Below are positions 49,850 through 61,509 of a stretch of 64,000 bases of DNA, one piece after another. Both the position numbers and the translations under genes were made by a program. Where the stretch lies: contig CP136064.1 in NCBI GenBank assembly GCA_032622095.1, forward strand, positions 132,315,129-132,379,128, written 5' to 3'. Origin of the DNA: Siphonodentalium dalli. Taxonomy: Eukaryota > Mollusca > Scaphopoda > Gadilida > Siphonodentaliidae. Within the stretch, counting starts at the first letter, position 1. Every line of letters starts with the position of its first letter. The notes under the pieces were generated by a model. That model worked only from the letters and a program-made list of their open reading frames with translations, was not told the DNA's origin and searched no databases.

Positions 49850-50405
49850 GGTAAGGCGTATCGATGAAAACAGTTAGATTAAATAATGCCAATATGGGCC
49901 TGTTTCGTATAGATTGCATCAAATACGCCCGAACCGGACATATTTGCAATATGAATGCGCTCATATGCGCCTGTTTCGTGCCACATTTACGTTCATATAG
50001 AGCGTAATTCAGATTCAAATAACGCCGATATTGAAATACGTTCAATGGGAATCTATTTTCAGGAGAACAGGCTGTATATATACCTTGTTTAAGTAGCAAA
50101 TATCAGGATCGATTCGTGTGGTGGCCTAATTGATTTAGGCATTATGATAATTCTGTTTATATTAATATTACATGTTCAGATGTGCATTATTCAACAAATC
50201 GCCTTTTTATTTCAGCTATTCCATTATAAAAAGTGAAATTATATATCACTATATACATACAGATATGCACGTATTTGACAGAGAAAATTATTGCGCATAT
50301 TATCTCCTATGACCCCCGGTTCATGTATATTTCCATTTGTGAAACATATTTACATTAATGCCTATTCACTGAAATAAATCCAATTATGTGACTTTTTGTT
50401 GCACA
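49850..50405. other. No gene supported
   Basis: AT-rich sequence before the LINE endonuclease fragment. CGCC-Y-ATA-like short motifs recur near 49890-50035 but no clear repeat unit was found. Confidence 0.3.
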
Positions 50406-50410
50406 ACGTA

Positions 50411-51340
50411 GAATGCCCAAGGGCTTGTAAACAAAATCGAAGACCCTGATTTCCGCAGACTAATAGAACGTTACGGTGCCATACCTATATCTGAGACCTG
50501 GCACAACGATCTGACACAAATTAATTTACCTGGCTGTACTTGTATATTATAATGGCTTATGTAGAAGTGCTCAAGAATATGAGAGAGGTGGAATAGCATT
50601 CTACTATCGGACAGAAAACGAAAGATCGGTTATTGAAGATGTTGCCCTGTTTGTCGAATTTGAAGGCGAAATTGTCCATCAAAATTGCAACTTTGTCTTT
50701 GTTTCGATTTATATTCGCCCCAATCATTGACTTATTGGAATAAGCGAAAAAGTAGTGACTTGATGTTTCGAGATTTCGAAATATAACTGCGAAAATATAG
50801 CGATAGAAGAGTAATAATCATGGGGCAAGATTTCAACTCTCGAATAGGTGGGAGACCAATGTCGAGCAAGATGATGATAAATATATTTCTCTTCCGGATA
50901 GTTATGTTTTGGATTGTGTTAAATATAGAGAAAGTTTAGACAGACCTGTAAACTCTTTTGGGATTCAACTCCTCAAGTTATGTAATCCACTTCAATCAGA
51001 CTACTTACTGGTCGCAAATCTGGTGATTCTTGGGAAACTACACCCCTTACCATTATAACGGGACAAGTTTAGTAGATTATATTATCGTGTCTGAAAGATA
51101 TCTGTCCGATGTAACTTACTTTTCGTGAAGCAACGCAATGAATACTCTGACCATTGCCAATTAACGATGCATATTAAGCTCAAAGAAACGTGAATACATT
51201 AGGTACATGCCAATTCAAATATAAATATAGTAAACCGGAAGTTGCCATGGACCGCAGATAGCAATTCAAAAGCTTCAGAGCGATCAATGATCGCGACATT
51301 AATAAAAGTGTCAATGACACTGTAGCTCAACTTGGAAAGG
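50411..51340 (+). mobile_element. LINE 4: degenerate AP-endonuclease fragment
   Basis: On the plus strand the order is NAQGLVNKIEDPDF, ISETWHNDL, ERGGIAFYYR, MGQDFNSRIGG (near 50820), VDYIIVSE (near 51075) and YSDHCQLTMH (near 51155). These match the ordered N-, E-, D- and H-containing motifs of the APE-type endonuclease of LINEs. A linker with INDRDINKSVNDTVAQL follows to about 51330, where the satellite begins. No RT follows. Several frame changes and stops show it is dead, and it runs in the opposite direction to LINEs 1-3. Confidence 0.75.
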
Positions 51341-52039
51341 GAATAATTTAATGTATTACAGTCAATGGAGCCATTAGGAATGTGGAAAGTTGAATATCTA
51401 ATACATGTTTATAGACATGAAGAGAAAAGTAAAATCCAAGATGGCTGCTGGCGGCCATGTTTTCGGCCGAATGACCCCAAAATGAGTCGTTCCCATCTAC
51501 ATCTCATCGTTAACATCCATGACAAATTTTATGACGATCAGACTAAGGGTACGACCTGCAGCCCATGCTAAATAATTTAGTCATACAAAGAGTAAAATCC
51601 AAGATGGCTGCTGGCGGCCATGTTTTTTGGCCGAATGATCCCAAAATGACTCGTTCACATCTACATGTCATTATTAACATTCGTGACAAATTTTATGATG
51701 ATCAGACTAAAGGTATGACATGTAGCCCGTGCTAAAGAATTTAGTTATACAAAGAGTAAAATCCAAGATGGCTGCTGGCGGCCATGTTTTCGGCCGATTG
51801 ACCCCAAAATGAGTCGTTCCCATCTACATGTCATCGTTAACATCCATGACAAATTTTATGATGATCAGACTAAAGGTACGACCTGTAGCCCATGCTAAAG
51901 AATTTAGTCATACAAAGAGTAAAATCCAAGATGGCTGCTGGCGGCCATGTTTTTCAGCCGAATGACCTCAAAATGACTCGTTCCATCTACATGTCATTAT
52001 TAACATTCATGACAAATTTCATGATGATCAGACTAAAGG

Positions 52040-52863
52040 CAGTCTGGGTGAACGTCGACTCTATATTTGAAATATAGAGTCTGGAGCTTATGTCGCCAAA
52101 ACCATTTCTATTCGGCGAAGAGCTTCCCCAAAATGACGTCACGGATTTAAAAAAATACATCGATGATTGACAGGTGTCCCCACGTGTTATTTGTTGTGCT
52201 TCGCAATAGCAATGGCCTGTGTCGCGACATAAACTTACAGCAGATAATATTTGTCGTGTGTGCGACTATTCTTTTTCGGGAGATGAACTCGCTGCATCAA
52301 CCGGAAAGCTGCATCCGAGAGCAAAAAATAAGGTCGTCATCAAAAATGATGCTTTAGAACTATTTAAAAGCATAAAATTAAGTCATTTCCTCGGTGTTAA
52401 CTTTCAGATGACTTTTTTACGACAAATAATTTGATTTGCAAACCATGGTACAATAAAGTAAATCAAATACACGGACATGAGTGAGTTCTATTTATATTTA
52501 TGGGAGGCCAAGTTGGTACCATGCGCAGGCCTATCTATCAGGTCTAGCACATCCTTCAAATTAATCCGAATCGTACCGAATATATAATTTCGAAGCCATT
52601 GTTTCTGTCTCTGTTGTATTTGCAAGCATCGCTTTCGATCGGATAAATTCCGCTCTGTTACTATATTTAGAGGTGACATTATGGGAGTCTCCGCCCACTA
52701 ACACTTGTTTATTAACCCATACGGTTTCATTGGACGGAAAATAATTTACGCAATCAATCAGATTACGGAATCCCGAGGACTTGGAAATGAGATAGCGATG
52801 TTATCCGTCAGACCTTATATTCAATGTTGTAATGAATATTTAGGTATGAGTTTACTCAGACTG
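52040..52863 (+). mobile_element. 824-bp inverted-repeat transposon in the satellite, copy 1
   Basis: The ends are CAGTCTGGGTGAAC and, inverted, CAGTCTGAGTAAAC (12 of 14 match). The 9-bp target duplication GACTAAAGG is present at 52031-52039 and 52864-52872, and the empty monomer carries that sequence once. A perfect 25-bp palindrome around CTCTATATTTGAAATATAG lies 16 bp inside the left end. A 9-bp duplication fits Mutator-like elements, but no transposase is present, so this is a non-autonomous element of unproven superfamily. This copy differs from the others at two or three positions. Confidence 0.85.
52219..52434 (+). CDS. 71-codon CxxC ORF inside the 824-bp transposon (four copies)
   Basis: The frame reads MSRHKLTADNICRVCDYSFS and ends FLRQII, followed 17 bp later by AATAAA (52452-52457). 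The CRVC pair looks like half a zinc finger or knuckle; no second pair is visible, so it may be one exon of a captured gene. Identical frames occur at 54518-54733, 56648-56863 and 60865-61080 with one change (Asn to Lys). A convergent 63-codon frame (52488-52679, minus) lies just beyond. Coding status is unproven because the copies are too young for selection to show. Confidence 0.3.
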   Translation: MSRHKLTADNICRVCDYSFSGDELAASTGKLHPRAKNKVVIKNDALELFKSIKLSHFLGVNFQMTFLRQII

Positions 52864-54338
52864 GACTAAAGGTACAACCTGTGGCCCGTGCTAAAGGATT
52901 TAGTCATACAAAGAGTAAAATCCAAGATGGCTGCTGGCGACCAGGTTTTTTGGCCGAATGATCCCAAAATTACTCGTTCCCATCTACATGTCAATATTAT
53001 CATCCATGACAAATTTCATGATGATCAGAAGAACAGTACGACCTGTGGCCCGTGCTAATGGATTAAATTTTTAAATACAATATGGCCGCTGGTGGCCATG
53101 TTTTTTGTCCGAATGACCCCAAAATTACTTGTTCCCATCTACATTCCAATTTCAACAACCATGACAAATTTTATGATGATCAGACTAAAGGTACGACCTG
53201 TAGCCCGTGCTAAAGGATTTAGTCATACAAAGAGTAAAATCCAAGATGGCTGCTGGCGGCCATGTTTTTTGGCCGAATGACCCCACAAATAACTCGTTCC
53301 CATCTACATGTCATTATTAACAACCACGACAAATTTTATGATGATCAGACTAAAGGTACGACCTGTAGCCCGTGCTAAAGGGTTTAGTCATACAAAGAGT
53401 AAAATCCAAGATGGCTGCTGGCGGCCAATTGTTTTTGGCCGAATTACCCCAAAATGACTCGTTCCCATCTACATGTCATTGTTAACATCCATGCCACATT
53501 TTATGATGATCAGACTAAAGGTACGACCTGCAGCCCGTGCTACAGAATTTAGTCATACAAAGAGTAAAATCCAAGATGGCTGCTGGCGGCCATGTTTTTT
53601 GGCCGAATGACCCCAAAATTACTCGTTCACATCTACATGTCAATATTATCATCCATGACAAATTTCATGATGATCAGAAGAACAGTACGACCTGTGGCCC
53701 GTGCTAATGGATTACATTTTTAAATCCAATATGGCCGCTGGTGGCCATGTTTTTTAGCCGAATGACCCCAAAATAACTCGTTCCCATCTACATTCCAATT
53801 CCAACAACCATGACAAATTTTATGATGATCAGACTAAAGGTACGACCTGTAGCCCGTGCTAAAGGATTTAGTCATACAAAGAGTAAAATCCAAGATGGCT
53901 GCTGGCGGCCATGTTTTTTGGCCGAATGACCCCACAAATAACTCGTTCCCATCTACATGTCATTATTAACATTCATGACAAATTTTATGATGAACAGACT
54001 AAAGGTATGACATTTAGCCCGTGCTAAAGAATTTAGTCATTAGTCATACAAAGAGTAATATCCAAGATGGCTGCTGGCGGCCATGTTTTCGGCCGATTGA
54101 CCCCAAAATGAGTCGTTCCCATCTACATGTCATCGTTAACATCCATGACAAATTTTATGATGATCAGACTAAAGGTACGACCTGTAGCCCATGCTAAAGA
54201 ATTTAGTCATACAAAGAGTAAAATCCAAGATGGCTGCTGGCGGCCATGATTTTCGACCGAATGACCTCAAAATGACTCGTTCCATCTACATGTCATTATT
54301 AACATTCATGACGAATTTCATGATGATCAGACTAAAGG

Positions 54339-55162
54339 CAGTCTGGGTGAACGTCGACTCTATATTTGAAATATAGAGTCTGGAGCTTATGTCGCCAAAA
54401 CCATTTCTATTCGGCGAAGAGCTTCCCCAAAATGACGTCACGGATTTAAAAAAATACATCGATGGTTGACAGGTGTCCCCACGTGTTATTTGTTGTGCTT
54501 CGCAATAGCAATGGCCTGTGTCGCGACATAAACTTACAGCAGATAATATTTGTCGTGTGTGCGACTATTCTTTTTCGGGAGATGAACTCGCTGCATCAAC
54601 CGGAAAGCTGCATCCGAGAGCAAAAAATAAGGTCGTCATCAAAAATGATGCTTTAGAACTATTTAAAAGCATAAAATTAAGTCATTTCCTCGGTGTTAAA
54701 TTTCAGATGACTTTTTTACGACAAATAATTTGATTTGCAAACCATGGTACAATAAAGTAAATCAAATACACGGACATGAGTGAGTTCTATTTATATTTAT
54801 GGGAGGCCAAGTTGGTACCATGCGCAGGCCTATCTATCAGGTCTAGCACATCCTTCAAATTAATCCGAATCGTACCGAATATATAATTTCGAAGCCATTG
54901 TTTCTGTCTCTGTTGTATTTGCAAGCATCGCTTTCGATCGGATAAATTCCGCTCTGTTACTATATTTAGAGGTGACATTATGGGAGTCTCCGCCCACTAA
55001 CACTTGTTTATTAACCCATACGGTTTCATTGGACGGAAAATAATTTACGCAATCAATCAGATTACGGAATCCCGAGGACTTGGAAATGAGATAGCGATGT
55101 TATCCGTCAGACCTTATATTCAATGTTGTAATGAATATTTAGGTATGAGTTTACTCAGACTG
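54339..55162 (+). mobile_element. 824-bp transposon, copy 2
   Basis: Offset 2299 from copy 1. Same ends, same target duplication and same flanking monomer. Confidence 0.85.
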
Positions 55163-56468
55163 GACTAAAGGTACAACCTGTAGCTCGTGCTAAAGGATTT
55201 AGTCATACAAAGAGTAAAATCCAAGATGGCTGCTGGCGACCAGGTTTTTTGGCCGAATGACCCCAAAATTACTCGTTCCCATCTACATGTCAATATTATC
55301 ATCCATGACAAATTTCATGATGATCAGAAGAACAGTACGACCTGTGGCCCGTGCTAATGGATTAAATTTTTAAATCCAATATGGCCGCTGGTGGCCATGT
55401 TTTTTAGCCGAATGACCCCAAAATAACTCGTTCCCATCTACATTCCAATTTCAACAACCATGACAAATTTATGATGATCAGACTAAAGGTACGACCTGTA
55501 GCCCATGCTAAAGGATTTAGTCATACAAAGAGTAAAATCCAAGATGGCTGCTGGCGGCCATGTTTTTCAGCCGAATGACCTCAAAATGACTCGTTCTCAT
55601 CTACATGTAATTATTAACATTCTTGACAAATTTCATGATGATCAGACTAAAGGTACAACCTGCAGCCCGTGCTAAAAATTTAGTCATACAAAGAGTAAAA
55701 TCCAAGATGGCTGCTGGCGGCCATGTTTTTTGGCCGAATGACCCCAAAATTACTCGTTCACATCTACATGTCAATATTATCATCCATGACAAATTTCATG
55801 ATGATCAGAAGAACAGTACGACCTGTGGCCCGTGCTAATGGATTAAATTTTTAAATCCAATATGGCCGCTGGTGGCCATGTTTTTTAGCCGAATGACCCC
55901 AAAATAACTCGTTCCCATCTACATTCCAATTCCAACAACCATGACAAATTTTATGATGATCAGACTAAAGATACGACCTGTAGCCGTGCTAAAGGATTTA
56001 GTCATACAAAGAGTAAAATCCAAGATGGCTGCTGGCGGCCATGTTTTTTGGCCGAATGACCCCACAAATAACTCGTTCCCATCTACATGTCATTATTAAC
56101 ATTCTTGACAAATTTTATGATGAACAGACTAAAGGTATGACATTTAGCCCGTGCTAAAGAATTTAGTCATTAGTCATACAAAGAGTAATATCCAAGATGG
56201 CTGCTGGCGGCCATGTTTTCGGCCGATTGATCCCAAAATGAGTCGTTCCCATCTACATGTCATCGTTAACATCCATGACAAATTTTATGATGATCAGACT
56301 AAAGGTACGACCTGTAGCCCATGCTAAAGAATTTAGTCATACAAAGAGTAAAATCCAAGATGGCTGCTGGCGGCCATGATTTTCGACCGAATGACCTCAA
56401 AATGACTCGTTCCATCTACATGTCATTATTAACATTCATGACGAATTTCATGATGATCAGACTAAAGG

Positions 56469-57292
56469 CAGTCTGGGTGAACGTCGACTCTATATTTGAA
56501 ATATAGAGTCTGGAGCTTATGTCGCCAAAACCATTTCTATTCGGCGAAGAGCTTCCCCAAAATGACGTCACGGATTTAAAAAAATACATCGATGGTTGAC
56601 AGGTGTCCCCACGTGTTATTTGTTGTGCTTCGCAATAGCAATGGCCTGTGTCGCGACATAAACTTACAGCAGATAATATTTGTCGTGTGTGCGACTATTC
56701 TTTTTCGGGAGATGAACTCGCTGCATCAACCGGAAAGCTGCATCCGAGAGCAAAAAATAAGGTCGTCATCAAAAATGATGCTTTAGAACTATTTAAAAGC
56801 ATAAAATTAAGTCATTTCCTCGGTGTTAAATTTCAGATGACTTTTTTACGACAAATAATTTGATTTGCAAACCATGGTACAATAAAGTAAATCAAATACA
56901 CGGACATGAGTGAGTTCTATTTATATTTATGGGAGGCCAAGTTGGTACCATGCGCAGGCCTATCTATCAGGTCTAACACATCCTTCAAATTAATCCGAAT
57001 CGTACCGAATATATAATTTCGAAGCCATTGTTTCTGTCTCTGTTGTATTTGCAAGCATCGCTTTCGATCGGATAAATTCCGCTCTGTTACTATATTTAGA
57101 GGTGACATTATGGGAGTCTCCGCCCACTAACACTTGTTTATTAACCCATACGGTTTCATTGGACGGAAAATAATTTACGCAATCAATCAGATTACGGAAT
57201 CCCGAGGACTTGGAAATGAGATAGCGATGTTATCCGTCAGACCTTATATTCAATGTTGTAATGAATATTTAGGTATGAGTTTACTCAGACTG
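56469..57292 (+). mobile_element. 824-bp transposon, copy 3
   Basis: Offset 2130 from copy 2. It carries a private change (GTCTAACACATCC for GTCTAGCACATCC). Confidence 0.85.
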
Positions 57293-60200
57293 GACTAAAG
57301 GTACAACCTGTAGCTCGTGCTAAAGGATTTAGTCATACAAAGAGTAAAATCCAAGATGGCTGCTGGCGACCAGGTTTTTTGGCCGAATGACCCCAAAATT
57401 ACTCGTTCCCATCTACATGTCAATATTATCATCCATGACAAATTTCATGATGATCAGAAGAACAGTACGACCTGTGGCCCGTGCTAATGGATTAAATTAT
57501 TAAATCCAATATGGCCGCTGGCGTCCATGTTTTTTGTCCGAATGACCCCAAAATAACTCGTTCCCATCTACATTCCAATTTCAACAACCATGACAAATTT
57601 ATGATGATCAGACTAAAGGTACGACCTGTAGCCCATGCTAAAGGATTTAGTCATACAAAGAGTAAAATCCGAGATGGCTGCTGGCGGCCATGTTTTTCAG
57701 CCGAATCACCTCAAAATGACTCGTTCTCATCTACATGTCATTATTAACATTCATGACAAATTTCATGATGATCAGACTAAAGGTACAACCTGCAGCCCGT
57801 GCTAAAAATTTAGTCATACAAAGAGTAAAATCCAAGATGGCTGCTGGCGGCCATGTTTTTGGGCCGAATGACCCCAAAATTGCTCGTTCCCATCTACATG
57901 TCAATATTATCATCCATGACAAATTTCGTGATGATCAGAAGAACAGTACGACCTGTGGCCCGTGCTAATGGATTAAATTTTTAAATCCAAGATGGCCGCT
58001 GGCATCCATGTTTTTTGTCCGAATGACCCCAATAAAACTCGTTCCCATCTACATTCCAATTTCAACAACCATGACAAATTTTATGATGATCAAACTAAAG
58101 GTACGACCTGTAGCCCGTGCTAAAGGATTTAGTCATACAAAGAGTAAAATCCAAGATGGCTGCTGGCGGCCATGTTTTTTGGCCGAATGACCCCAAAATT
58201 ACTCGTTCCCATCTACATGTCAATATTATCATCCATGAAAAATTTCATGATCATCAGACGAACAGTACGACCTATGGCCCGTGCTAATGGATTAATTTTT
58301 TTAAATCCAAGATGGCCGCTGGCGTCCATGTTTTTTGTCCGAATGACCCCAAAATAACTCGTTCCCATCTACATTCCAATTTCAACAACCATGACAAATT
58401 TATGATGATCAGACTAAAGATACGACCTGTAGCCCCATGCTTAAGGATTTAGTCATACAAAGAGTAAAATCCAAGATGGCTGCTGGCGGCCATGTTTTTC
58501 AGCCGAATGACCTCAAAATGACTAGTTCTCATCTACATGTCATTATTAACATTCAGGACAAAATTCATGATGAACAGACTAAAGGTACAACCTGTAGCCC
58601 GTGCTAAAGGATTTAGTCATACAAAGAGTAAAATCCAAGATGGCTGCTGGCGGCCATGTTTTTTGGCCGAATGACCCCAAAATGACTCGTTCCCATCTAC
58701 ATGTCATTGTTAACATCCATGACAAATTTTATGATGTTCAGACTAAAGGTACGACCTGTAGCCCATGCTAAAGGATTTAGTCATACAAAGAGTAAAATCC
58801 AAGATGGCTGCTGGCGGCCATGTATTTTGGCCGAATGACACCAAAATTACTCGTTCCCATCTACATGTCAATATTATCATCCATGACAAATTTCATGATG
58901 ATCAGAAGAACAGTACGACATGTGGCCCGTGCTAATGGATTAAATTATTAAATCCAATATGGCCGCTGGCGTCCATGTTTTTTGTCCGAATGACCCCAAA
59001 ATAACTCGTTCTCATCTACATTCCAATTTCAACAACCATGACAAATTTATGATGATCAGACTAAAGGTACGACCTGTAGCCCATGCTAAAGGATTTAGTC
59101 ATACAAAGAGTAAAATCCAAGATGGCTGCTGGCGGCCATGTATTTTGGCCGAATGACACCAAAATTACTCGTTCCCATCTACATGTCAATATTATCATCC
59201 ATGACAAATTTCATGATGATCAGAAGAACAGTACGACATGTGGCCCGTGCTAATGGATTAAATTATTAAATCCAATATGGCCGCTGGCGTCCATGTTTTT
59301 TGTCCGAATGACCCCAAAATAACTCGTTCTCATCTACATTCCAATTTCAACAACCATGACAAATTTATGATGATCAGACTAAAGGTACGACCTGTAGCCC
59401 ATGCTAAAGGATTTAGTCATACAAAGAGTAAAATCCAAGATGGCTGCTGGCGGCCATGTTTTTCAGCCGAATGACCTCAAAATGACTCGTTCTCATCTAC
59501 ATGTCATTATTAACATTCATGACAAATTTCATGATGATCAGACTAAAGGTACAACCTGCAGCCCGTGCTAAAAATTTAGTCTTACAAAGAGTAAACTCCA
59601 AGATGGCTGCTGGCGGCCATGTTTTGGGGCCGAATGACCCCAAAATTACTCGTTCCCATCTACATGTCAATATTATCATCCATGACAAATTTCATGATGA
59701 TAAGAAGAACACTACGACCTGTGGCCCGTGCTAATGGATTAAAATTTTAAATTCAAGATGGCCGCTGGCATCCATGTTTTTTTGTGCGAATGACCCCAAA
59801 ATAACTCGTTCCCATCTACATTCCAATTTCAACAACCATGACAAATTTTATGATGATCAGACTAAAGGTACGATCTGTAGCCCGTGCTAAAGGATTTAGT
59901 CATACAAAGAGTAAAATCCAAGATGGCTGCTGGCGGCCATGTTTTTTGGCCGAATGACCCCAAAATTACTCTTTCCCATCTACATGTCAATATTATCATC
60001 CATGAAAAATTTCATGATCATCAGACGAACAGTTCGACCTGTGGCCCGTGCTAATGGATTAAATTTTTTAAATCCAAGATGGCCGCTGGCGTCCATGTTT
60101 TTTGTCCGAATGACCCCAAAATAACTCGTTCCCATCTACATTCCAATTTCAACGACCATGACAAATTTATGATGATCAGACTAAAGGTACGACCTGTAGC

Positions 60201-60685
60201 CCATGCTAAAGGATTTAGTCATACAAAGAGTAAAATCCAAGATGGCTGCTGGCGGCCATGTTTTTTGGCCGAATGACCCCACAAATAACTCGTTCCCATC
60301 TACATGTCATTATTAACATTCATGACTAATTTTATGATGAACAGACTAAAGGTATGACATTTAGCCCGTGCTAAAGAATTTAGTCATTAGTCATACAAAG
60401 AGTAATATCCAAGATGGCTGCTGGCGGCCATGTTTTCGGCCGATTGATCCCAAAATGAGTCGTTCCCATCTACATGTCATCGTTAACATCCATGACAAAT
60501 TTTATGATGATCAGACTAAAGGTACGACCTGTAGCCCATGCTAAAGAATTTAGTCATACAAAGAGTAAAATCCAAGATGGCTGCTGGCGGCCATGATTTT
60601 CGACCGAATGACCTCAAAATGACTCGTTCCATCTACATGTCATTATTAACATTCATGACGAATTTCATGATGATCAGACTAAAGG

Positions 60686-61509
60686 CAGTCTGGGTGAACG
60701 TCGACTCTATATTTGAAATATAGAGTCTGGAGCTTATGTCGCCAAAACCATTTCTATTCGGCGAAGAGCTTCCCCAAAATGACGTCACGGATTTAAAAAA
60801 ATACATCGATGGTTGACAGGTGTCCCCACGTGTTATTTGTTGTGCTTCGCAATAGCAATGGCCTGTGTCGCGACATAAACTTACAGCAGATAATATTTGT
60901 CGTGTGTGCGACTATTCTTTTTCGGGAGATGAACTCGCTGCATCAACCGGAAAGCTGCATCCGAGAGCAAAAAATAAGGTCGTCATCAAAAATGATGCTT
61001 TAGAACTATTTAAAAGCATAAAATTAAGTCATTTCCTCGGTGTTAAATTTCAGATGACTTTTTTACGACAAATAATTTGATTTGCAAACCATGGTACAAT
61101 AAAGTAAATCAAATACACGGACATGAGTGAGTTCTATTTATATTTATGGGAGGCCAAGTTGGTACCATGCGCAGGCCTATCTATCAGGTCTAGCACATCC
61201 TTCAAATTAATCCGAATCGTACCGAATATATAATTTCGAAGCCATTGTTTCTGTCTCTGTTGTATTTGCAAGCATCGCTTTCGATCGGATAAATTCCGCT
61301 CTGTTACTATATTTAGAGGTGACATTATGGGAGTCTCCGCCCACTAACACTTGTTTATTAACCCATACGGTTTCATTGGACGGAAAATAATTTACGCAAT
61401 CAATCAGATTACGGAATCCCGAGGACTTGGAAATGAGATAGCGATGTTATCCGTCAGACCTTATATTCAATGTTGTAATGAATATTTAGGTATGAGTTTA
61501 CTCAGACTG
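60686..61509 (+). mobile_element. 824-bp transposon, copy 4
   Basis: Offset 4217 from copy 3. The surrounding DNA follows the same 4217-bp period to the window end. Confidence 0.85.

Noticed and set aside
49329-50099. 256-codon minus ORF read as one protein
   Set aside because: Only the part below about 49560 (PHD-like finger) repeats and looks constrained; the upstream half is unique, AT-rich and not shared by the other copy.
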